From Opitutus sp. (lineage in GTDB: Bacteria; Verrucomicrobiota; Verrucomicrobiia; Opitutales; Opitutaceae), in assembly GCA_009695305.1 (NCBI GenBank), contig SIBG01000025.1:1-47495 (forward strand): DNA of 47,495 nt, given 5' to 3'. The translations under genes were made by a program, and so were the position numbers. Shown piece after piece: positions 34,549 through 41,427 of this stretch (the stretch's first letter is position 1; every line of letters starts with the position of its first letter). The notes beneath the pieces were generated by a model. That model saw only the letters and a program-made list of their open reading frames with translations, did no database searches and was not told the DNA's origin.

Positions 34549-34605
34549 GGTAGGGCGCGTTTTCCCTCACGCGCCGCGGCGGATTAAGGATAATCCGCCC
34601 TACCC
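34549..34605. repeat. Two-armed REP-like repeat (BIME-like) between rpsO and pnp
   Basis: Left hairpin: GGCGCGT (34554-34560), loop of 8, ACGCGCC (34569-34575), preceded by GGTAG. Right hairpin: GGCGGATT (34578-34585), AAGGAT, AATCCGCC (34592-34599), followed by CTACCC. The two are oriented head to head. The left stem matches the one after malate synthase (2393-2414), and the right arm matches the degenerate arm at 2346-2365. Confidence 0.7.
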
Positions 34606-34806
34606 ACCCAAAGCGCCAAACGGAAATCTCTCGGGTCTGAACCGAGGAGACAAAAAGCGGGTTCGTGAAAGCCCAACCCTCGCAGCGGCCCCGTGCCGCC
34701 GCCGCTTCTGCTCCCAGAAGCCCCGAGTCGTCATCAGTCCGGTATCGCTGACGGCGCTCGTCTCATCCGCCGATACTATTGTCCGCCTCCGAAAATCCGT
34801 CCGCCC

Positions 34807-37017
34807 ATGAAACAGAAACATAATGTCACCGTGCCCGGCCTCGGGCTCACGTTCTCCACCGGCTCCATCGCCCAGCTCGCTGGCGGCGCCGTCAACGTCA
34901 ATGTCGGGGAAACCAACGTCTTCGTCACCGCCTGCGTCGCCCAGACCATGCGCCCCGGACAGGACTTCTTCCCGCTCACCTGCGACTACCGCGACAAATA
35001 CGCCGCGGCCGGTCGTTTCCCCGGTGGCTATTTCAAACGCGAGGGCCGCCCCACCGAGAGAGAAATCCTCATCTCCCGCCTCTGCGACCGTCCCTGCCGC
35101 CCGCTCTTCCCCGAGGGTTTCCTCAATGAAGTCCAGATCATCGGCACGCTCATGTCGGCCGACCTCATCCACGACTCCGACATCGCGATGGTCAACGGCG
35201 CCAGCGCCGCCCTCGCCATCTCGGACATTCCGTGGAACGGGCCGATCGGCTGCGTCCGCGTCGCGCTGATCGACGACAAGTTTGTCGCCAACCCGACCAT
35301 CGAGCAGATGTATTCCTCCGCGCTCGACCTGATCTACGTGGGCAACGCGAAAGACATGCTGATGATCGAGGGCTCCGCCGACCAGATCTCCGAGGAGAAG
35401 TTCGTCGAGGCGCTCGCGTTCGGCCATGAGGCCATCCAGCCGATCATCACGGCGATCAAGGAACTCGTCACCCTCGCCGGCAAGCCGAAGGCCACCTTCA
35501 AACTCGTCGGCGCCACGCCTGAGGCCCGCGCCATCATCGAGCGCGTCGTCCCGGCGGACCGCGTCTCCGCCGCGATCTTCGGCTTCGAGAAAAACGTCCG
35601 CTCAGCCAACGTGAAGCTCCTCAAGGAAGAGGCCAAGGCCGCGCTCCTCAAGGAACTCGGCGAAGGCAAGTTCACCGATGTCGACCTCAACGTCGTCTTC
35701 GAAGACCTCCAATACAAAGCCTACCGCGCGACGGTCCTCGCCAAGGGCATCCGCTCCGACCGCCGCGATGCGAAGGCGCTCCGCCCGCTCAGCTCGCAGG
35801 TCGGCGTCCTCCCGCGCGTGCATGGTTCCGCCATGTTCCAGCGCGGCGACACCCAGAACATCGCCATCGTCACCCTCGGGCCGACGAAGGAAGCCCAGGA
35901 CATGGACGGCCTCACCGGCGGCGCCACGTCGAAGAGCTTCATCCTCCACTACAACTTCCCGCCGTTCTCGGTCGGTGAGGCCGGCCGCTTCATCGGTCCC
36001 GGCCGCCGCGAAATCGGCCACGGGGCGCTCGCCGAGCGCTCGCTCGTGCCGATCCTCCCGCCGGAGGATGTCTTCCCTTACAGCATCCGCGTCGTCTCCG
36101 AGATCATGGCCTCCAATGGCTCGACCTCGATGGCCTCGATCTGCGGCGGCTGCCTCGCCCTCATGGACGCCGGCGTGCCGATCATCGCGCCCGTGGCCGG
36201 CATCTCCTGCGGCCTGATGACCGAGATGGCCGCCGACGGCACCATCACGAAGTGGACCACCATCACCGACATCCTCGGGGAGGAAGACCACTTCGGCGAC
36301 ATGGACTTCAAGCTCGCCGGCACGACCAAGGGCATCACCGGATTCCAGCTCGACCTCAAGATCAACGGCCTGCCCTTCGAGATCGCCAAGACCGCAATCT
36401 TCCAGGCCCGCGACGCCCGCATCGAGATCCTCAAGTCGATGCTCGCCTCGCTCCCCGCGCCCCGCGGCGACCTCAGCAAATACGCGCCCCGCATCCAGAC
36501 GATCCAGATCGATCCCGAAAAGATCGGCCTGCTCATCGGGCCCGGCGGCAAGACGATCCGCCGCATCACGGAAACGACCGGCGCGCAAATCGACATCGCG
36601 GACGACGACTCCGGCAAGGTCTTCATCTATTCGAACAACGGCGATGCGATGGCCCGCGCCATCAAGGAAGTCGACGGCCTCTGTGGCGGCGGCTCCGGCC
36701 CCGGCGGTGGTGGCGGCGGCGGCACCCCGATCGAGATGGACAAGATCTACACCGGTCGCGTCACCGGCATCAAGGAATTCGGCTGCTTCGTCGAGTGCAC
36801 GCCCGGCAAGGAAGGCCTCTGCCACATCAGCGAACTGGCCGACTTCCGCGTGCGCCGCACCGAGGATGTGGTCAAGATGGGCGACACCATCACGGTGAAG
36901 TGCATCGGCATCGACGAGCGTTCCGGCAAAGTCCGCCTGAGCCGCAAAGCCGCCATGAAAGATCTGGAGTCCCAGAAAAACGCTCCGGCTCCTGCCGCCG
37001 CCCCCGCCGCGCCGTAA
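34807..37017 (+). CDS. pnp: Polyribonucleotide nucleotidyltransferase (PNPase)
   Basis: Phosphorolytic 3'-5' exoribonuclease in RNA decay. 736 residues from ATG 34807. First RNase-PH domain with [20 protein letters not shown], and an all-alpha linker. Second RNase-PH domain with [34 protein letters not shown] and the catalytic stretch [22 protein letters not shown] domain near 568-620 ([20 protein letters not shown]). S1 domain near 645-712 ([20 protein letters not shown]). Between KH and S1 lies a run of glycines ([13 protein letters not shown]), longer than usual, which would make the RNA-binding parts very mobile. It ends in an Ala/Pro tail. Repeat elements lie on both sides; expression is separated from rpsO by its terminator. 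Confidence 0.97.
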   Translation: MKQKHNVTVPGLGLTFSTGSIAQLAGGAVNVNVGETNVFVTACVAQTMRPGQDFFPLTCDYRDKYAAAGRFPGGYFKREGRPTEREILISRLCDRPCRPLFPEGFLNEVQIIGTLMSADLIHDSDIAMVNGASAALAISDIPWNGPIGCVRVALIDDKFVANPTIEQMYSSALDLIYVGNAKDMLMIEGSADQISEEKFVEALAFGHEAIQPIITAIKELVTLAGKPKATFKLVGATPEARAIIERVVPADRVSAAIFGFEKNVRSANVKLLKEEAKAALLKELGEGKFTDVDLNVVFEDLQYKAYRATVLAKGIRSDRRDAKALRPLSSQVGVLPRVHGSAMFQRGDTQNIAIVTLGPTKEAQDMDGLTGGATSKSFILHYNFPPFSVGEAGRFIGPGRREIGHGALAERSLVPILPPEDVFPYSIRVVSEIMASNGSTSMASICGGCLALMDAGVPIIAPVAGISCGLMTEMAADGTITKWTTITDILGEEDHFGDMDFKLAGTTKGITGFQLDLKINGLPFEIAKTAIFQARDARIEILKSMLASLPAPRGDLSKYAPRIQTIQIDPEKIGLLIGPGGKTIRRITETTGAQIDIADDDSGKVFIYSNNGDAMARAIKEVDGLCGGGSGPGGGGGGGTPIEMDKIYTGRVTGIKEFGCFVECTPGKEGLCHISELADFRVRRTEDVVKMGDTITVKCIGIDERSGKVRLSRKAAMKDLESQKNAPAPAAAPAAP

Positions 37018-37050
37018 TTGTCGGAGCGGCTTTACGCCGCGATTCTTTCA

Positions 37051-37087
37051 AGCCGGAGGCGCCGCGAGCGCCTCCGGCTTTTTTGCT
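37051..37087 (+). terminator. Intrinsic terminator of pnp
   Basis: AGCCGGAGGCGC (37051-37062), CGCGA, GCGCCTCCGGCT (37068-37079), then TTTTTGCTTTTT. A 12-bp perfect stem with a T tract, 34 bases after the pnp stop. Confidence 0.9.
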
Positions 37088-37098
37088 TTTTAGCTTTT

Positions 37099-37190
37099 CG
37101 TCATCGCGCGGTGCGCGAAGCGCCGTGGCGATCCCGGTGGATTGCTTCGTCGCTGCGCTCTCGCCCGCGGCGAGCCAGCCTCGCAATGAC
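37099..37190 (-). repeat. Dispersed repeat, copy 2 (inverted)
   Basis: Read on the minus strand it starts GTCATTGCGAGGCTGGCTCG, contains AGCGCAGCGACGAAGCAATC and GATCGCCACGGCGC, and ends near GATGACG. It shares its blocks and their order with 24444-24511 but has extra sequence inside. Confidence 0.6.
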
Positions 37191-37236
37191 GGTCTAATAC
37201 CATTTACGAGTCGCATTTGGACGACAGGCGGGAGTC

Positions 37237-37416
37237 GAGCCCCAACGGGGCGCAATTTGAAAGCCCAGAGTGTAACCCTGGGAAAACCTTTTTGCCAGAG
37301 CCCTAAAAGGGCGGAACCAATTCGCGAACGATTCGCCCATTCAGGGCTCTGATTTTTCGCGGGCCGATTTCCCGGGGCGTTGCCCCGGGCTTTCTACCAG
37401 CGCCCCGTTGGGGCTC
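37237..37416. repeat. Nested palindromic element, copy B (about 180 bp)
   Basis: Arms GAGCCCCAACGGGGCGC (37237-37253) and GCGCCCCGTTGGGGCTC (37400-37416) are 17 bp and perfectly complementary. Next inside, AAAGCCCAGAGTGTAACCCT (from 37260) is opposed by TTTCCCGGGGCGTTGCCCCG (from 37368). The centre has CCCTAAAAGGGCGG and CGCCCATTCAGGGCTCT. It has the same arm length and layout as 33557-33740, but the arm sequences differ at paired positions. Confidence 0.75.
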
Positions 37417-37507
37417 AAGACCAGCAGTCCGTTTCATTTGTCCCCACCGTCCAAAAGCGATTCGCAATTGGTCTAATACCAATATCTGGTGATATTTTGA
37501 CTTTTCC

Positions 37508-37596
37508 GAGGTGGGGCCGGTTCTCCGAACCGGCCTGAGTTTCAGGATGCAAATCACCTTGGAGCGCAGGCCCGCTCGGAGAGCGAGCCCCACCTC
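37508..37596. repeat. Third palindromic repeat, GAGGTGGGGC type
   Basis: GAGGTGGGGC (37508-37517) and GCCCCACCTC (37587-37596) bound an 89-base unit. Inside are hairpins GCCGGTTC-TCC-GAACCGGC (37516-37534) and CGCTC-GGA-GAGCG (near 37574-37586). Nearby, GGTCTAATACCA occurs twice as a direct repeat (about 37192-37203 and 37472-37483). Confidence 0.65.
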
Positions 37597-37647
37597 AATA
37601 GTCCAAAGCAATCAAGACGATGGTCTAAATCTCAACCGCCATCGGGC

Positions 37648-38583
37648 TTACCCGCGCAGCGTGCCCGCGGCTTTTTCGGTGAGGAAAGACGCGTAGGTCC
37701 TCTCGATGCCATCACGTAATGCCGTCGACGCACGCCAGCCGAGTGCGGCCAGCCGTGAGACATCCATCAGCTTGCGCGGCGTGCCGTCGGGCTTCGAGGC
37801 ATCCCACGTGACGCGGCCCGTGAAACCCGTGACGGCGGCGACGCATTCGGTGAGTTCACGGATCGTCACGTCGGTGCCGGTGCCGACGTTGATCCAATCG
37901 GGTGGGTTTTCGAGCCGGAGGAGAAAGGCACAGGCATCGGCCAGATCGTCCACGTGGAGAAACTCGCGTTGCGGCGTGCCGGAGCCCCAGGCGACCACTT
38001 CGGCGCGTTGTTCGATTTTTGCCTCGTGAAATTTGCGGATCAGCGCGGGCAGCACGTGCGAATTTTGCGGATGATAATTGTCCCCCGGACCGTAGAGATT
38101 CGTCGGCATCGCGGAGTGGAAGAGCACGCCATGCTGCCGGCGGTAGAACTGGGCGAGCTTGAGGCCGGCAATCTTGGCGATGGCGTAGGCCTCGTTGGTC
38201 GGCTCGAGCGGGCCGGTGAGGAGGCAGTCCTCGGGCATCGGCTGCGGCGCGTGCTTCGGATAGATGCACGAACTGCCCAGGAAGAGCAGGCGCTTCACCC
38301 CGGCGCGGTGGGCGCCGTGAATCGTGTTCGCGGCCACGATCAGGTTCGAATAAATGAACTCGGCCGGGTAAGTGCTGTTGGCATGGATGCCGCCGACTTT
38401 AGCGGCGGCGATGATCGCCCCGTCAGGCTTTTCCGCGGCGTAAAACGAATCGACCGCGGCCTGCGAGGTGAGGTCGAGTTCGCGGCGCGGACGGAGCACG
38501 AGCGTCGTGCCCGGCTCGCGCGCGAACCGCCGCACCAGCGCGGCCCCGACCATGCCCTGGTGGCCCGCAATGAAGAGCTTCAT
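37648..38583 (-). CDS. fcl: GDP-L-fucose synthase
   Basis: NADPH-dependent epimerase/reductase that turns GDP-4-keto-6-deoxymannose into GDP-L-fucose. 311 residues from ATG 38583. The dinucleotide motif is GHQGMVG (7-13). The catalytic set is Ser104/105 in [18 protein letters not shown] and Tyr133/Lys137 in YAIAK. Other family marks are [19 protein letters not shown] and [20 protein letters not shown]. Its start overlaps the gmd stop by 4 bases (ATGA), so it is translated from the gmd message. A longer frame to 38940 reads into gmd and is rejected. With gmd it supplies activated fucose for surface polysaccharide. Confidence 0.95.
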   Translation of the reverse strand: MKLFIAGHQGMVGAALVRRFAREPGTTLVLRPRRELDLTSQAAVDSFYAAEKPDGAIIAAAKVGGIHANSTYPAEFIYSNLIVAANTIHGAHRAGVKRLLFLGSSCIYPKHAPQPMPEDCLLTGPLEPTNEAYAIAKIAGLKLAQFYRRQHGVLFHSAMPTNLYGPGDNYHPQNSHVLPALIRKFHEAKIEQRAEVVAWGSGTPQREFLHVDDLADACAFLLRLENPPDWINVGTGTDVTIRELTECVAAVTGFTGRVTWDASKPDGTPRKLMDVSRLAALGWRASTALRDGIERTYASFLTEKAAGTLRG

Positions 38584-39614
38584 GCGAACGGCGCGCGCGA
38601 GGGCGCGGGCAGTTTCGCGATCTGCGCTTCCCGTTTCGCCAGCTCCAGATCGTGGTCGACCATGAGGCGGACAAGATCCTTGAAGCGGACCTTTGGCTCC
38701 CAGCCGAGTTGCCGCTTGGCCTTGGCCGCGTCGCCGATGAGCAGATCGACTTCCGACGGCCGCTCGTAGCGGGTGTCGTGCTTCACGTATTTTTCCCAGT
38801 CGAGGCCGAGCAGGCTGAACGTCTCCTGGCAGAATTCGCGGACGCTGTGCGCCTCGTTGGTCGCGACCACATAGTCGTCGGGCTGGTCCTGCTGGAGCAT
38901 GAGCCACATCATCTCGACGTATTCCTTCGCGTAACCCCAATCGCGGCGGGCGTCGACGTTGCCGAGGTAGAGCGAATCCTGCAGGCCGAGTTTGATCCGC
39001 GTGGCGGCGCGGGTGATCTTGCGGGTGACGAACGTCTCCCCGCGCCGCGGGCTCTCGTGGTTGAACAAGATGCCGTTCGAGGCGTGCAGCGCATAGCTCT
39101 CGCGATAATTCACGGTGAGCCAGTAGGCGTAGACCTTGGCACAGCCATAGGGCGAGCGCGGCCAGAAGGGGGTCACCTCGGTCTGCGGCACCTGCTGCGC
39201 CTTGCCGAACATCTCGGACGACGACGCTTGATAGTAGCGGGCTTTCTTGGCGATGCCCGCCTCGCGGATCGCCTCGAGGATGCGCTGGGCCCCGAGGCCG
39301 TCGATGTCGCCGGTGTATTCCGGAATGTCGAACGACACGCGCACGTGCGACTGCGCGCCGAGGTTGTAGATTTCATCCGGCTCGAGCTGGTAGAGCAACT
39401 TTACCATCTGCACGGAGTCGGCGAGATCGCCGTAGTGGAGGTGGAGCTTTACGCCGTTGACGTGGGGATCGCGGTAAAGGTGGTCGATGCGGCTCGTGTT
39501 AAAGGTCGAGGCGCGGCGGATGACGCCGTGGACTTCGTAGCCTTTGGCGAGCAACAGCTCGGCGAGATACGAACCATCCTGACCTGTGATGCCGGTAATG
39601 AGGGCTTTCTTCAT
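38580..39614 (-). CDS. gmd: GDP-mannose 4,6-dehydratase
   Basis: First step from GDP-mannose to GDP-fucose or rhamnose. 344 residues from ATG 39614; a GTG four codons earlier is possible. The NADP motif is [15 protein letters not shown]. Then come [18 protein letters not shown] (an RR loop typical of Gmd tetramers), [26 protein letters not shown], the [20 protein letters not shown] stretch with the catalytic Tyr-x-x-x-Lys, [20 protein letters not shown], and [17 protein letters not shown]. It is full length and coupled to fcl by ATGA. No glycosyltransferase genes are adjacent. Confidence 0.97.
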   Translation of the reverse strand: MKKALITGITGQDGSYLAELLLAKGYEVHGVIRRASTFNTSRIDHLYRDPHVNGVKLHLHYGDLADSVQMVKLLYQLEPDEIYNLGAQSHVRVSFDIPEYTGDIDGLGAQRILEAIREAGIAKKARYYQASSSEMFGKAQQVPQTEVTPFWPRSPYGCAKVYAYWLTVNYRESYALHASNGILFNHESPRRGETFVTRKITRAATRIKLGLQDSLYLGNVDARRDWGYAKEYVEMMWLMLQQDQPDDYVVATNEAHSVREFCQETFSLLGLDWEKYVKHDTRYERPSEVDLLIGDAAKAKRQLGWEPKVRFKDLVRLMVDHDLELAKREAQIAKLPAPSRAPFA

Positions 39615-39687
39615 GCGAATGGCCACGAAGGTAGAAGTCGGACGCGCGGTGGCGCAAGACCGCAGGCGGGAAAAAATCGGCCGGGCT

Positions 39688-39764
39688 GGGTCGCCCGACG
39701 CGTGAGCGCAGGGACCGGATGAACCTCATCCACGAACGCTCGCCGCTCCCGCGGCGGGCGACCC
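39688..39764. repeat. Inverted repeat downstream of the MetX-like hydrolase gene
   Basis: GGGTCGCCCG (39688-39697) and CGGGCGACCC (39755-39764) form 10-bp perfect arms around 57 bases, 4 bases past the hydrolase stop in the gap before gmd. It could end transcription of the valS unit or be another REP-type palindrome. Confidence 0.5.
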
Positions 39765-39768
39765 GGGA

Positions 39769-40836
39769 TTATGGCGCCGATTCGGCGAGCAGTTTCGCCA
39801 GCTCATCCTGCCAGAGTTTCGCGTAGGTGTGTGACTGGTGGCCGCGCGTTTCGGCGCTGAGCGGAATCACGAGGGCGCGACCGTGCGGCACGCGCTTGAT
39901 TTCACGCTCCAGGAGGCCGAGCTCAGGCGGGTTGACGTAGTCGTCGGCGGAATTGATCGCGAGCAACGGCGCGCGGATTTTTTCGAGCGCCGGGTTCGGA
40001 TCGTAGTCGCGCGAAGCCTCGATCGCGTAGAGCACGTCGTTCGCATCATGCGTTTTCACAAAATCCGCGACGTAGGCGTCGAGCAGTTCGTCCGTCTTCG
40101 CCAACGTCGGCGCGGCGGTTTGCCGGAGGACGGGATTGCTACTGACGAGAAAAAACATCTCCGCGACTGTCCGCAGGGACGACGGCTGCGCCCCGTAGTT
40201 GCCCTCGCGCCAGGCCGGATCGCCCCGGACGGCATCGATCACGAGCCGGCGCCACGCACGGTTGCGGCCGGCGATTGGCGTGGGCGCGCTCGCCAGCGGC
40301 AGGAGCGCATCCATGAAGTCCGGGTGCTCTTCACCCCACAGCCACGTGAGCATGCCGCCTTGCGAAGTGCCCATCACCAACCGCAGATGATTCACGCCCA
40401 GCCCCTCGGCCAGCATCCGGCGGCCGGCGTCGACGAGGTCGCGATAGCCGTAGCGGGGAAATTTCGCGCGAAGCCCGTCACTCGGTTTGCTGGACTGGCC
40501 GTGACCGATGGCGTCAGGGAGCACGATGAAATATTTCGTGGCGTCGAGCGGCTGACCCGCGCCGAAGAGTTCGCCCGCAAACTCGGGCCGGAGCAGGTTA
40601 TTGCCGGCACCCGCCGTCCCGTGCATGATAAGGACGGCGTTGCGCACGATGCCTTGCGCATCGCGCTGCGGTTGGCCGAGCACGTGGTAATGCAGCCGCA
40701 GCTCCGCGAGCGAGTCGCCGCTGCGGAATTTGAAATCGCGCAACACGACCTCGCCCTCGCGCGCCGGCGGGTAGTCGGCGGCCCGGGTCAGGCCCAGCCC
40801 GGCGAGAAAAAAGGCGGCGAGCGGACGAATGACCAT
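39769..40836 (-). CDS. Secreted alpha/beta-fold hydrolase related to homoserine O-acetyltransferase (MetX)
   Basis: 355 residues with a signal peptide (PLAAFFLAGLGLTRAA), so unlike true MetX it is exported. The alpha/beta-hydrolase core has the nucleophile elbow MGTSQGGMLTWL with Ser158, an Asp in NSADDYVNPPELG and the His in RGHQSHTYAKLWQDEL. HGTAGAGNNLLRPEFAGEL and FIVLPDAIGHGQSSKP correspond to the MetX oxyanion region. The residues that make true MetX specific for homoserine cannot be judged here, and secretion argues for hydrolysis of an external ester. It is last in the valS unit, 11 bases after the FMN reductase stop. Confidence 0.85.
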   Translation of the reverse strand: MVIRPLAAFFLAGLGLTRAADYPPAREGEVVLRDFKFRSGDSLAELRLHYHVLGQPQRDAQGIVRNAVLIMHGTAGAGNNLLRPEFAGELFGAGQPLDATKYFIVLPDAIGHGQSSKPSDGLRAKFPRYGYRDLVDAGRRMLAEGLGVNHLRLVMGTSQGGMLTWLWGEEHPDFMDALLPLASAPTPIAGRNRAWRRLVIDAVRGDPAWREGNYGAQPSSLRTVAEMFFLVSSNPVLRQTAAPTLAKTDELLDAYVADFVKTHDANDVLYAIEASRDYDPNPALEKIRAPLLAINSADDYVNPPELGLLEREIKRVPHGRALVIPLSAETRGHQSHTYAKLWQDELAKLLAESAP

Positions 40837-40847
40837 GTCGCACTAAC

Positions 40848-41414
40848 TCAAGCGCTGAGTTTGCGGGTGGCCTGAATCAGCGCGGCCACGAGCGCGCGCA
40901 CCGATTTTTCCGCGCGGGCATCGGTAAGTTTGCCCGCGGCATCGAAGGCCTTGTTCGCTTGCGGCAACGCGCACGGCCCGGGCACGACGTGGCAACCGAG
41001 CTTGAATAGCAGTTGCTGGGTCTGCTGGAGCGAGCGACTGCCGCCATAGGCGCCGGGCGAGGCCGAGAGCACGGCGGCGACTTTGCCGGGAAACGGATCC
41101 TCCCCGCCGCGGGAGCACCAATCGATCGTGTTTTTCAGCAGCGGCGTCATCATCGAATTGTATTCCGGCGACGCGAGGAGCAACGCGTCGTGCGCCTTGA
41201 TCAGTGCGACAAGTTTATTGGCGTTTTCCGGCAGTCCGCTCGCGTCCTCGAGATCGCCGTCATAGAGCGGCAGCGGGAACTCGCGGAGGTCGAGGAGCGT
41301 GACCTCGCCGCCGGCCTCGCGCGCCACCGCGACGGCGACCGCGAGAAATTTCTGGTTGAGCGAATCCCGGCGGGTGCTGCCGGAAAAGGCGAGGAGGCGG
41401 GGGGCCGAGGACAT
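40848..41414 (-). CDS. NADPH-dependent FMN reductase family protein
   Basis: 188 residues, flavodoxin-like fold. The FMN phosphate loop is GSTRRDSLN (12-20). The isoalloxazine-side motif SPEYNSMMTPLLKNTIDWCS and the later SASPGAYGGSRSLQQTQQLL fit the NAD(P)H-dependent oxidoreductase family that includes azo- and chromate reductases. The substrate cannot be told from sequence. It begins 13 bases after the valS stop and ends 11 bases before the hydrolase, so it is probably part of one transcript. Confidence 0.9.
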   Translation of the reverse strand: MSSAPRLLAFSGSTRRDSLNQKFLAVAVAVAREAGGEVTLLDLREFPLPLYDGDLEDASGLPENANKLVALIKAHDALLLASPEYNSMMTPLLKNTIDWCSRGGEDPFPGKVAAVLSASPGAYGGSRSLQQTQQLLFKLGCHVVPGPCALPQANKAFDAAGKLTDARAEKSVRALVAALIQATRKLSA

Positions 41415-41427
41415 GCCCGGAGCAAAC

